From the NCBI GenBank assembly GCA_007693595.1, contig REDI01000045.1, positions 1 through 64,000 of the forward strand: DNA of 64,000 bases, read 5' to 3'. Position 1 is the stretch's first letter, and every line of letters starts with the position of its first letter. Under the pieces are notes generated by a model. That model was not told where the DNA came from. It saw only the letters and a list, made by a program, of their open reading frames with translations, and did not search any database. The stretch comes from Deltaproteobacteria bacterium (lineage in GTDB: Bacteria; Myxococcota_A; UBA796; GCA-2862545). Positions 23,922-32,528 of this stretch are shown here, piece by piece. The position numbers and the translations under genes are program-made.

Positions 23922-26900
23922 ATGATGGCCGAGGAACTGCGGGATCCGAATCCCCAGGTGCGCCTTAGAGCGATCCACGAGGTACAACAGCGGTCTTGCT
24001 CCCCCGAGAGCCTCGAGGCGCTAGAGCGGATCGCTGCCGCTGACCCCGTACCCGAGCTGCGGGTGGCGGCGCGCGAAGCCTTGGACGCTCCGGGGGTCCG
24101 CGTCACCCGTGGTGCGCGGATCGGGCGTTACGAACGACAAGAGATCTCGCTGATTCTCACCGAGATCCAGCGCTGGAACCGTCAGGGGCTGCTGGGGGAG
24201 GACCTCTACGCCACCCTGTCGGCGCGCTACCGCCTCGACGGGGCGATCGAGGCTGCCCAAGGGCACGGAGAACAGGCCTCCTCGGTCCAACGGGCTCCCG
24301 AGCCGGTCGACGCGCTACCCGCCACCGAGGCCGTCTCCCCCCCGGCCCCGTCGGACGCGGTTCCCTCGGCACCGTCTGCGGGAGCGGACGCCTCTCCCGA
24401 GTCCGCCCCCCCCGCGGGTGAGCCCGCGATGGTCTCGCCCGAGGGCGGGGAGCCATCGCCCGACGGTCTAGCTCCGAAGGTCCCGTCTGATCGAGAGCCC
24501 CCAGCCAAGAGGCACTCAGCCGCTCCGCCCACGGAGCCCCAGCCCGCGCCATCCTCGGGCTCTGGTGGACTCCTCGAGATCCTGCTGAGCGAGAGCACGA
24601 TCAAGATCGTCCTCTACCTGGGCGCCTTCTTCGTGATCGCCTCCGCCTTGATCCTCGCGGCGCTCGTGGAGCTCCTGCGGCTGCCGATCCTCACCATCGC
24701 CATCCTCGGCTTTGGCGGGGTCTCGCTCGCGCTCCGTCGTCGCTTGCCTCAACCAAGCTTCGCCCTCATGGTGATCGCCTCGTTTATCTTGCCGATCAAC
24801 GCGCGGGTCATCGTGGACATGACCGGCATCCAAGGGGCCTTGCTCAGCGGCTACTGGACCGTGGTCTGGCTCGGTCTGGCCGTGCTGTGGGGGGGGGCCA
24901 CGTGGCTCTTCTCGTCTCGGCTCTTTGGCGTCGTGACCCTCGCCTCGCTAGGGCTCGCAGGGGCCCTCGCTCCGGGGCTGTTGGTGCCCGAGCCGGCCTG
25001 GACCAGTCGCTTTGCCCTGGCCCAGCTCGGCAACTTCGTCGGGCTGGGGGCGATCGCCGTCTATACGCGCTGGGCTGACGCCAAGGTCGGGCTCACCCCC
25101 TTCGTCGTCCAACAGATCGCGAGCTTAGGGCTTGCGATCGCGGCCTTGGTCGCGATGTCGATGGGCTTCGCAGAGCCCGGCTGGTGGAGGCTCGCGGTCG
25201 CCTTGGCCGTGGGCCTGGCCGCCCTCTCGTACGGCTGCGGCCAGCTCCTTCGTCCCTTCGTGCTCACCCCCTGGCTCGCCGCCGCTGCCAGCATGCCCGT
25301 CGGCGCCTTGACTCTGGCTAGCGTCGTCCCGCCCGACCGTGCGCGAACCCCCGAGTGGCTCCTCAACCACCCGTCGATCGGGGCCCCTGCGGGCCTGCCG
25401 CTCTTCGACGTAGCGCAGCCGGTGGGCGCGGTGGGGTGGGCCCTCGTCCTGTTGGTCCTGGCTGAGCTGAGCTACCGGCTCTCGAAGATCGAGCGCTTCA
25501 ACGAGCGCCTGAGGGGCTTTGATCTCCCACTGGGCCTCGTCGCAGGAGCGCTCGTCTCCGCGGCCGCGATCTACGCGACCTCCTTCTCGGACCGTTACGG
25601 CCTGGCCGTCTCGGGAGGAGCGACGTTCTTGCTCCTGGTCGCGCACCTGATCCGGGCGCGGGGCTGGCTGTTCTTCCCGGCGCTCATGACCAGTGTCCTG
25701 GCCTACTTTCTTGCGCTTCATTGGCCGTTTCACACGGGCATGCACCCCTACCTCCCCGCGGTGTTCACCCTGCCAGCCGTGCTCATGGTTCTGCCGGATC
25801 TGTTCTTTCGACCTGGGTGGCGTTCCCACCTGCACCACTTCATCCCCCTACGCCTCGCGGCGTTGCTCCTTGGAGGGGTTGCGTGCTTGGCGATCGTCTT
25901 CGTGGGCTTCGACGACCCGATCCAGGCCTCGGGGTGTGTCCTGGCCTTTACGGTCGCTTACGGCGCGCTGGCTGTCCGGTATAACCAGCCATGGTCCGGC
26001 TTCCTCGCGACGGCGGGCTTCGCGCTCAGTACGGTCTATGCCTCGATCGCGGTGGCGCCCTATCTGATGGTTCATCCTGGTTACACCATGGTGACCCTGC
26101 TGTGCCTCGCGTACTATGGAGCAGGTGAAGGCCTCGACCGCTTCTTCTCGCTGCCCGGCTGGTCGCGAACCCTGCGGTGGTCCGCCCTGCTCTTGGCCTT
26201 CCCGCTCGTGGTCACCATGTTGGTCGGGCAGCCAGCCTTTCAGGGCTTCGTCGTGGTGTTGCTGGCGGGTCTCTTCCTGGCCGAGAGTCGGCGGATCCCT
26301 GCGATCGAGACCCTCACGCCCCTATTGGCCTCTCTCGGGCTCTACCTCATCCTGCGCGATGCAGGCATCGAGGCTCGCTTCGCGATCTTCACCGGCGTCG
26401 CAGCGCTCTGGCTGGTCCTCGATCTGCTGATGCGCGTCGTGATCGCGGAGCGCCCCCTTGGGGCACTCACCAAGGGTGGGGCGGCGCTGCTGGTCGTCTG
26501 GAGCGCGATTTGGGTGGTCTTCACCCGCCGCCCCGATCTGGCCGTGCCGCTGTGTAGCGCCGGGGTCACCGCGCTCGTTTTGCCCTACGTCCTAGTCTAT
26601 CGTAAGCCGCTGGTCGGCTATGGTTTCACGCTGATGCTCGGCGCCACCACCCTCGCGGTGGCTCGAAGCTTCGAGGGGCTCGACAGCGCAGCGGCTCTCC
26701 TCGCGCTGGCATTCCCGATGTACGTCGTCGGAGCCGCCTTAACCAAGGCCTCGAAGGGCTGGGGGCTGGTGCTCACGTCGAGCGCCATCCTCTTGGCCAC
26801 CCTCAGCGCGGCGCGGGGGCTGGCCTGGGAGGGAGCCTACATCGCCGCCATCCCCTTCGCCCTGGCAGCGACCCTGTGGGCGATCGAGGCCTACCGCCGA

Positions 26901-27413
26901 AAGAACGTCTGGCTGGCCGCGCCCGCGAACCTTCTCTATCTCGTAGCCTACCTCGTCATCCTCGTCTCGATGCGGGTCGAAGAGCCGCAGCTCTACGCGA
27001 TCGGCGTGGCGGTGCTCGGCATGGTCATGCACCTGCTCCTGGTTCGAGCGGACAGCAAGATCGGCGCGTTTCTCACCGGAATGCTCTCGCAGCTCGCGCT
27101 GCTCGGCACGACCTACATCCAGATGCTCGTGATGATGCAGATCCTCTACTTCGCCGCCCTCTTCGTTCAAGCTCTGGTCGTGCTCTGCTACGGGCTGATC
27201 CTGAGATCTCGTAGCCTGGTCGCAGTGCCCGTCATCATGCTGATCCTCGGGGTCTCGACGGTCGTGCTCTTCCTCTTCCTCTTGGGTGGCTTGCCCATCG
27301 TGCTGCTGATCGGTGGGACGGGGCTCTTTATGGTGATCGTCGCCACGCTGGCCTTCGCCCTCCGAGGTCGGCTGGCGATGGTGGGTCAATACGTGAGCAC
27401 CTGGAGGGCCTAG
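23922..27413 (+). CDS. HEAT-DUF2157-like polytopic membrane protein
   Basis: The 1163-aa protein has three parts. The N-terminus is a HEAT-like pair (MAEELRDPNPQVRLRAIHEV, PELRVAAREAL) followed by a DUF2157-style segment (residues 65-110). Residues 112-215 are a Pro/Ala/Ser-rich linker. From 216 to the end there are more than twenty hydrophobic helices. DUF2157 proteins are integral membrane proteins of unknown role. The chosen start is the ATG pair at 23922; GTG or TTG codons upstream (23829, 23874) would add residues, and ribosome sites are weak for all of them. It is a single-gene unit. Confidence 0.7.
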   Translation: MMAEELRDPNPQVRLRAIHEVQQRSCSPESLEALERIAAADPVPELRVAAREALDAPGVRVTRGARIGRYERQEISLILTEIQRWNRQGLLGEDLYATLSARYRLDGAIEAAQGHGEQASSVQRAPEPVDALPATEAVSPPAPSDAVPSAPSAGADASPESAPPAGEPAMVSPEGGEPSPDGLAPKVPSDREPPAKRHSAAPPTEPQPAPSSGSGGLLEILLSESTIKIVLYLGAFFVIASALILAALVELLRLPILTIAILGFGGVSLALRRRLPQPSFALMVIASFILPINARVIVDMTGIQGALLSGYWTVVWLGLAVLWGGATWLFSSRLFGVVTLASLGLAGALAPGLLVPEPAWTSRFALAQLGNFVGLGAIAVYTRWADAKVGLTPFVVQQIASLGLAIAALVAMSMGFAEPGWWRLAVALAVGLAALSYGCGQLLRPFVLTPWLAAAASMPVGALTLASVVPPDRARTPEWLLNHPSIGAPAGLPLFDVAQPVGAVGWALVLLVLAELSYRLSKIERFNERLRGFDLPLGLVAGALVSAAAIYATSFSDRYGLAVSGGATFLLLVAHLIRARGWLFFPALMTSVLAYFLALHWPFHTGMHPYLPAVFTLPAVLMVLPDLFFRPGWRSHLHHFIPLRLAALLLGGVACLAIVFVGFDDPIQASGCVLAFTVAYGALAVRYNQPWSGFLATAGFALSTVYASIAVAPYLMVHPGYTMVTLLCLAYYGAGEGLDRFFSLPGWSRTLRWSALLLAFPLVVTMLVGQPAFQGFVVVLLAGLFLAESRRIPAIETLTPLLASLGLYLILRDAGIEARFAIFTGVAALWLVLDLLMRVVIAERPLGALTKGGAALLVVWSAIWVVFTRRPDLAVPLCSAGVTALVLPYVLVYRKPLVGYGFTLMLGATTLAVARSFEGLDSAAALLALAFPMYVVGAALTKASKGWGLVLTSSAILLATLSAARGLAWEGAYIAAIPFALAATLWAIEAYRRKNVWLAAPANLLYLVAYLVILVSMRVEEPQLYAIGVAVLGMVMHLLLVRADSKIGAFLTGMLSQLALLGTTYIQMLVMMQILYFAALFVQALVVLCYGLILRSRSLVAVPVIMLILGVSTVVLFLFLLGGLPIVLLIGGTGLFMVIVATLAFALRGRLAMVGQYVSTWRA

Positions 27414-27484
27414 CCGTCTGTAGCGGACCCCGCCTGGACCCTGCCTCCTGGACGCTCGAAGGCGCGGTCTGCGTTCGGGAGTGC

Positions 27485-27512
27485 TTGTCGCTCGGGCCGG
27501 CGGTCCTATGCT
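27485..27512 (+). promoter_or_regulatory. Sigma-70-type promoter of the prenyl synthase operon
   Basis: TTGTCG at 27485-27490 and TATGCT at 27507-27512 are separated by 16 bases. The predicted start of transcription, about 27519-27520, falls on the edge of a near-palindrome, which is what a repressed promoter looks like. Confidence 0.5.
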
Positions 27513-27519
27513 CTCTGTG

Positions 27520-27537
27520 GTTCAAGAGCTTTTGAAC
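27520..27537. promoter_or_regulatory. Candidate operator: 18-bp near-palindrome
   Basis: GTTCAAGAGCTTTTGAAC is palindromic at 16 of 18 positions, with perfect GTTCAA/TTGAAC arms. It covers roughly +1 to +18 of the predicted transcript and lies 23 bases before the prenyl synthase start. The operon's second gene encodes a GbsR/MarR-type regulator, so autoregulation through this site is a natural guess. Confidence 0.5.
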
Positions 27538-27560
27538 ACCTCGAACAGGACGCCTCCGCC

Positions 27561-28550
27561 ATGAACGTACTTCTGGCTACACCAGACTTTCTAACGGAGT
27601 TTGAGCGTGCTATCGCTCAGGCTCTCGACGATCCGCGGCATCGCGAACAAGGCCCCGAGATTTTGCTGCGCGCCGCTCGCTATGTGAGCCTCGGAACCTC
27701 GGCCAAGCGGCTCCGGCCCCTGCTGGTCGACCACTTTGGTCAGGCTGTAGGGCTCGATCCGCAGCGGCGCCTGGCGATCGCGGTCTGTGCCGAGCTCGTC
27801 CACACCGCGAGCCTCCTCCACGACGACGTGGTGGATGCAGGCACGGAGCGACGAGGGCGTCCGACGGTCAACGCCCAGTGGAGCAACTCGGTCGCGGTGC
27901 TCGGGGGGGATCTGGTGCTCTGCTTGGGCCTCCAGCAGCTTGAGGCGCTCCCGCCCTCGGTTACGCGCGCCGCCATCGAGCTGGTCGCGGACATGACCCG
28001 CGGCGCGATGCTCGAGGTCCAGGCTCGTCGAGCGCGGAGCTGGGATCTTGAGCTCTGGGCCCGGGTGGCGCGTGCCAAGACCGGGGCCTTGCTCGCCTGG
28101 TGCGGCACCGCTCCAGCCTTGACCTTGGATCGATCCGACCTCGCGGCAGACCTCGCCGCGTGTGGCATGCATCTCGGGATGGCCTTTCAGATCACCGACG
28201 ATCTCCTCGACCTCACGGGGGGGGACCCCAGTAAGGATCCGCTCGCGGACCTCCGCCAGGCCAACCCCTCCTTTCCGGTGGCGCTCGCCCGCGCGACCCA
28301 CCCGGCCCTGTGCGAGGCGACCGATGGGTTGTGGAGAGATCCGAGCCCCGATCCCGCGAAGGTGCGCGAGCTCGCCGAAGCGCTGCGCGCCTCGGGCGTC
28401 CTCCCTGCTACAGTCGTCCGCGTCGAGGATCATCTCGACCGGGCGATGCGGGCGCTCGGGGCGTTCCGTCGTCGCGAAGGCGGGGAGCACATCGCCCGCT
28501 GGGCCGAGTTGCTCCGCGGCGCGGCCCGAGGAGCCCTGGAGAGTGCATGA
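27561..28550 (+). CDS. Trans-polyprenyl diphosphate synthase
   Basis: The 329-aa enzyme condenses isopentenyl diphosphate with an allylic primer to make a longer prenyl diphosphate, for quinone side chains or carotenoid/sterol precursors. Both aspartate-rich motifs are present: LLHDDVVDAG (D88, D89, D92) and FQITDDLLDLT (D213, D214, D217), binding Mg-diphosphate. An early KRLRPLLV motif is also typical. Product length cannot be read securely from the sequence. Its stop overlaps the regulator's start (ATGA). A promoter and candidate operator lie just upstream. Confidence 0.85.
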   Translation: MNVLLATPDFLTEFERAIAQALDDPRHREQGPEILLRAARYVSLGTSAKRLRPLLVDHFGQAVGLDPQRRLAIAVCAELVHTASLLHDDVVDAGTERRGRPTVNAQWSNSVAVLGGDLVLCLGLQQLEALPPSVTRAAIELVADMTRGAMLEVQARRARSWDLELWARVARAKTGALLAWCGTAPALTLDRSDLAADLAACGMHLGMAFQITDDLLDLTGGDPSKDPLADLRQANPSFPVALARATHPALCEATDGLWRDPSPDPAKVRELAEALRASGVLPATVVRVEDHLDRAMRALGAFRRREGGEHIARWAELLRGAARGALESA

Positions 28551-29086
28551 AGGGATATACCTACCGACAAGGGGATCAAGAGCCCTCGGGCAGCCTGCCG
28601 ATGTGGGAGGCCCTCGTCACTGGCGCGGTGGGCGACGTGATCGAGTTCTGGGGCTTCAAGCGAAACCATGGCCGTGTCTGGGCGCTGCTCTACGTGCGCA
28701 ATCAGCCGATGAACGCGCGCGAGCTGCGCGAGGGCCTCGACCTCTCGAAGGGGGCCGTGTCGATGATCACCCAGGATCTCGAACACTGGGAGGTCATCCG
28801 CCGGGTTCACCTGCCGGGCAACAGCGCGTGGCACTTCGTCGCCGAGGTGGAGTTCATGCGCATGATCAGCCGCGTCCTCCAGCGGCGCGAGGGCACCCTC
28901 ATCGCTCGGGTCAGCGCAGATCTCGATGAAGCCCTCCGGCTCGCCTCCGAGTCCGAAGATCTCGAACCCGAGATCCTCGACCGCATCCAACGCATGCGGA
29001 CCCTGGCCACGACCATGCGCAGGGCTCTCCGGCTCTTCACGCGCACCGCTCGCTTCGACTTCCGTAAGGCCCGTGGAGTGCTCTAG
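28547..29086 (+). CDS. GbsR/MarR-type transcriptional regulator
   Basis: The 179-aa protein has a winged-helix DNA-binding region (about residues 30-100; GRVWALLYVRNQPMNARELREGLDLSKGAVSMI in outline) in the GbsR branch of the MarR family. A helical C-terminus rich in Arg/Glu/Leu should form the dimer interface. It is translationally coupled to the prenyl synthase by a four-base overlap, so it probably controls this operon, perhaps through the palindrome at 27520. The ligand is unknown. Confidence 0.8.
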   Translation: MKGYTYRQGDQEPSGSLPMWEALVTGAVGDVIEFWGFKRNHGRVWALLYVRNQPMNARELREGLDLSKGAVSMITQDLEHWEVIRRVHLPGNSAWHFVAEVEFMRMISRVLQRREGTLIARVSADLDEALRLASESEDLEPEILDRIQRMRTLATTMRRALRLFTRTARFDFRKARGVL

Positions 29087-29113
29087 CCGGTCCTTCGCCC
29101 CGACAGTCTGCAA

Positions 29114-29129
29114 GGCGACTCAAGTCGCC
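29114..29129 (+). terminator. Hairpin after the regulator gene
   Basis: GGCGACT and AGTCGCC are perfect inverted arms separated by two bases, 28 bases past the regulator stop. There is no clean T-run after it (GACTTCCCGAGTTTGG), so it may be a weak or factor-assisted terminator rather than a strong intrinsic one. Confidence 0.35.
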
Positions 29130-29221
29130 GACTTCCCGAGTTTGGATATCAGGTACAAGACAGTGCGAAATGGCACCCTCTGGATAAGCCCTCTGTATCC
29201 TTTCTCTCCTGAGCTGCCTGT

Positions 29222-29950
29222 ATGCTGCGATCGATTTGGTCTGTGCCGACCCTGGTAGGGCTCCTCTCCTCGTGCGTCTCCTTGGTGGCGAGCGAGCCAT
29301 CGCGAGAGGTCGAGCGGGTGCCCGGGGATGTCGGGCCGAGCGCGCGGCACTGCGTGGTCTCCTTCGGAGAGGATCGACTGCTCGACCGCCCCTGCCTCTT
29401 CACCCCCGATGAACCTGAGGGGAGCTTCAGCCTGAGCCTGGTCGATGGCTCGCTCATCGGCTCGTGGAACCCCATCGCGCTCACGGTCCGTGGACCCGAT
29501 CAGGCGGAGGTCTGGGGCATGACGGCGCGGGGGATCAAGAGCCCCTTCGGCGTGGCGGTTCGATCCGCCGAGGACCCCTCGTGTTGGCAGGGGGCCGAGG
29601 TAGAGATCTGCGCGCACGATCTGGGCATGCCTCCGGGCGTCCCCCCGGCTGTGGGAGTGCTGACCGCGCTCAACGGCGGCCAGGCGCACTGGATCGTCGT
29701 CCTCCACACCTCGGAGTCTGGGGTGCATCAGGCCGAGGTCAGAGCGCGTGCCCAGCAGAGCGGGATCCCCGAGCGCGCCCTGGGTACGGGCTTGGGCTGC
29801 CAGACGGGCCTTTCCGGCTCCAAGCTTGGGGTCCACGCGGAGGCCGAGGTGCTGTGGACCCGCTTCGACTCCTCCAAGAACGCCGAGGCCTTCGCCCGGA
29901 GCTTCCCAGGGGCCAAGGTCTTCGAAGCGCGACCCTCCTGCGAGGGCTGA
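29222..29950 (+). CDS. Lipoprotein of unknown function
   Basis: The protein is 242 aa with a lipobox (LVGLLSSC, Cys18). The mature part contains three or four Cys and a pattern of beta strands; a late segment (EVLWTRFDSSKNAEAFARSF) looks like a small alpha/beta end domain. No family is recognised. The ribosome site is weak. It is monocistronic, convergent with the HEAT/HEPN gene, with only six bases between the stops. Confidence 0.65.
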   Translation: MLRSIWSVPTLVGLLSSCVSLVASEPSREVERVPGDVGPSARHCVVSFGEDRLLDRPCLFTPDEPEGSFSLSLVDGSLIGSWNPIALTVRGPDQAEVWGMTARGIKSPFGVAVRSAEDPSCWQGAEVEICAHDLGMPPGVPPAVGVLTALNGGQAHWIVVLHTSESGVHQAEVRARAQQSGIPERALGTGLGCQTGLSGSKLGVHAEAEVLWTRFDSSKNAEAFARSFPGAKVFEARPSCEG

Positions 29951-29956
29951 GGCGGC

Positions 29957-32518
29957 TCAGCGTAACGAGGCGAGGGCGTGGATCGCCCGAAGGGCGAGGG
30001 CGCGGGCCCGATCGGCCTCGTCGAGATGGGCGGCGCGTCGGTGGGTGAGGGCGTTGCGCAGCGTGGCCAGGGAAGCGGCGCTGTGGGCCAGCTCGAACAG
30101 GTTCGGATCCATCGCGGGGTCGAAGCTCCGTCGCACCCCGATCTCGGAGGCTAGGGGACCCGCGATGAGCACGAGCGCCGCGACGTTGTTCAGGCTGGGG
30201 GAGAGGCGGGGGTAGTCTTGAAGGGTTTGGAGGAGGGGGCGCAGCGGAGGCCAGGGTGCGCGTGCGGGCCACTCCTGATGGCGGCGAGGGAAGGCGGTCC
30301 ACTTGAAGGCGGCGTGCTCCAGGGCGCTGCGGCTCGCGGGCAGCGCGAGGTGTTGAAGGCAGGGGCGGAGAACTTCGCTCGCCCAGAGCTCGAGGCCCTT
30401 GGCCCAGAGCAGGACCGGCGGGGCCGCGTCGAGGCCCTCGGGTAGCTCTCCGGCTTCGCACAGGAACTCCGCGGTGCGAAGGGCTCGAAGGGCGTCGGGG
30501 CAGCGCCGGTGCAGGCGGGCGGGCTCGAAGGCGGGCACGGCCTGGCGGAGCCGCTCGTCCACGTCGGAGAGGCTGGCCTGGGATCCGTCGCCTCGGGTGA
30601 GGGCGATCAGCTCAAAGAGGAGGGGATCGTCTGGACCTGTCGGGCGGATCTTCGCGCGGGTCGCGGGTTCGAGGGGATGGGTGCGCAGCGCGTGCAGGGC
30701 GGCGCGCCGCACCACCAGCTCGGGATCGTCCAAGGTCTCGATCAGGGCGAGCGTCGAAGCGGGCTCTGCCAGTCGGGCGAGCGCCTCGGCCGCTCGCCAG
30801 CGACGGGCGGGATCAGGGTGCTGGAGGAGCTGCATGAGGGTCGGCGACGTGGCGGGATCCGAGAGCGTACCCAGCGCCGAGATCGCCGCTGCGGCCCGTG
30901 AGAGCACCGGCCCGGTGGCGGCCTGGCAGAGGGTGGCTCGGACCTGCTCAGACGCGGCGAAGCCGAGCAGTCGCAGCCGAAGGACGTCGAGGTCGTCGCG
31001 GCTGGCGAGCGCTTCGTGAAGGCGCTCTGGCAAGAGCCGCTGCAGGTCAGGGGGAGGAGGTTCGATCTCGAAGGCTCGCACAAGGGCGAGGGCGAGCCGG
31101 AAACGAACCGACGGCGCGGGTTCTTCGCGCAGACGGTCGAGCAGGGCGGGGGCGGAGGAAGGCGGAAGGTGGCACAGGGCCGTCGCGGCGGCCTCGCGCA
31201 CCGACGCCTGTGGATCGGAGAGCGCCTTCCGCAGGTGAGCCCCCAGCGCGTTCAGGCCGATGTTGCCCGCAGCGTAGGCACCCAGGGTGCGCTGGCCGGG
31301 GTCGGGGCTGTCGAGCGCCTCGCGCAGGACCTGTTCGGATCGTTGCCGCAGGGCGTGGGGGATCGGAGCAGGACCTCCTCGCCAGTCGCGAAGAGTATCT
31401 TGATAGGCGCGGATGCGTTCGATCTGGTGGACCGCCCGGTCGGGCTGGAGCTGCCGCTCGATCCGGTCTAGAGAAGCCACCCCCTCCAGGTTTACCGCCA
31501 CTCGGATCGCGGCACGGGCCAGCACCTCGCTGGGGGCACGGATCCACCCATCGAGGGCAGCTCGGAGGGCCGGCGAGAAGAGGGTCGTCTTGCGGAGCGC
31601 GCGAGCGAGGGCTTCGTCGCCGAGCTTCGCCGCCTCGTCCAAGGCAGCGTCTTGCAGGGCCTCGATCCCAGCCTCTACCGCGGCTTCACATAGGGGACCC
31701 ACGCCTTGTGGACCCTCGAGCGAGATCGCCTGGTGGAAGGCCTCAACCAACGTGGCGGGATCGTGGCCTCGCAGGCGCCGGGCGGTTCGTGCGCGCTGCG
31801 AGGGCTTGGCCTCGAGCAAGGTGAGCATGTCGTCTTCGGCGGAGGGGAAGGGCATGGCGAGGAGGACGTCTGCCACCCGGCGCAGAGGCAGATCATCGGA
31901 GGCTCGCAGCCGCTCCAAGGCCTGCTCCCGATCGGGGGCCCTCGCCGCGACCAAGTGCAGCGCGGCCGAGAGGGCCGCACTGGGGTCGTTGAGGTGTGTC
32001 CGGGCCTCATCCAGCAGCGTCGAGGATCCCGCCTCGGCCAAGGCGATGTGGATGACCTCGGCCCGCACTCGGCCCTCCTGCCACAGCAAGGTCGCCGTGG
32101 CGTCGACCGAGGGGTGACCCGTCTGTCCGAGGGCAGTCAACGCCGCCTCGAGCACCTCGGAGGGCTCTTCGTCGAGGGTGACCTGCCCGAGCCACGCCGC
32201 CACCCGCACCCCAGCGTAGCTGCGCTCGGTCGCCCCCAGCGCCCTCAGCGCCCCGATCCTCACCGCGGGGTCTTCGTGGTGCAGCTCGCCGTGCAGGGCA
32301 GGGACGGCGATCGTCGAGCCTGTCTCTCCCAGAGCGCGCAGGAGAGGGAGCTGCTCGGAGGCATCGCGGGCGAGGTGAAGCAGCATGATCAGTTCCCCGA
32401 CGGCCCTGGACGAGGACCGGGCCGCCAGGACCAGCGCATCGATCGCCTCGGTCTGAGCTGCGGTGTCGGGGGCCTGAAACCATGGCAGGCTGAGAACATC
32501 GGAGGAGGGGCGGGTCAC
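29957..32518 (-). CDS. HEAT-repeat protein with HEPN-like C-terminus
   Basis: Most of the 853 residues are HEAT repeats, some with near-ideal pattern (RRWRAAEALARLAEPAS, DDPELVVRRAALHALR). The end, about residues 780-853, reads LATLRNALTHRR followed by an Ala/Leu helix. This gives R821 and H826, the RX4H spacing seen in HEPN-fold ribonucleases and relatives; catalytic competence is inference. No signal peptide. The start is a GTG with GAGGAG about six bases upstream, overlapping the stop of the dehydrogenase gene, so the two are coupled. HEAT arrays act as scaffolds for partners or nucleic acid. Confidence 0.7.
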   Translation of the reverse strand: MTRPSSDVLSLPWFQAPDTAAQTEAIDALVLAARSSSRAVGELIMLLHLARDASEQLPLLRALGETGSTIAVPALHGELHHEDPAVRIGALRALGATERSYAGVRVAAWLGQVTLDEEPSEVLEAALTALGQTGHPSVDATATLLWQEGRVRAEVIHIALAEAGSSTLLDEARTHLNDPSAALSAALHLVAARAPDREQALERLRASDDLPLRRVADVLLAMPFPSAEDDMLTLLEAKPSQRARTARRLRGHDPATLVEAFHQAISLEGPQGVGPLCEAAVEAGIEALQDAALDEAAKLGDEALARALRKTTLFSPALRAALDGWIRAPSEVLARAAIRVAVNLEGVASLDRIERQLQPDRAVHQIERIRAYQDTLRDWRGGPAPIPHALRQRSEQVLREALDSPDPGQRTLGAYAAGNIGLNALGAHLRKALSDPQASVREAAATALCHLPPSSAPALLDRLREEPAPSVRFRLALALVRAFEIEPPPPDLQRLLPERLHEALASRDDLDVLRLRLLGFAASEQVRATLCQAATGPVLSRAAAAISALGTLSDPATSPTLMQLLQHPDPARRWRAAEALARLAEPASTLALIETLDDPELVVRRAALHALRTHPLEPATRAKIRPTGPDDPLLFELIALTRGDGSQASLSDVDERLRQAVPAFEPARLHRRCPDALRALRTAEFLCEAGELPEGLDAAPPVLLWAKGLELWASEVLRPCLQHLALPASRSALEHAAFKWTAFPRRHQEWPARAPWPPLRPLLQTLQDYPRLSPSLNNVAALVLIAGPLASEIGVRRSFDPAMDPNLFELAHSAASLATLRNALTHRRAAHLDEADRARALALRAIHALASLR

Positions 32519-32528
32519 GTCGTGCTCC

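Noticed and set aside
29171-29176. TGGCAC as a sigma-54 promoter half
   Set aside because: The expected TTGC element five bases on is absent.
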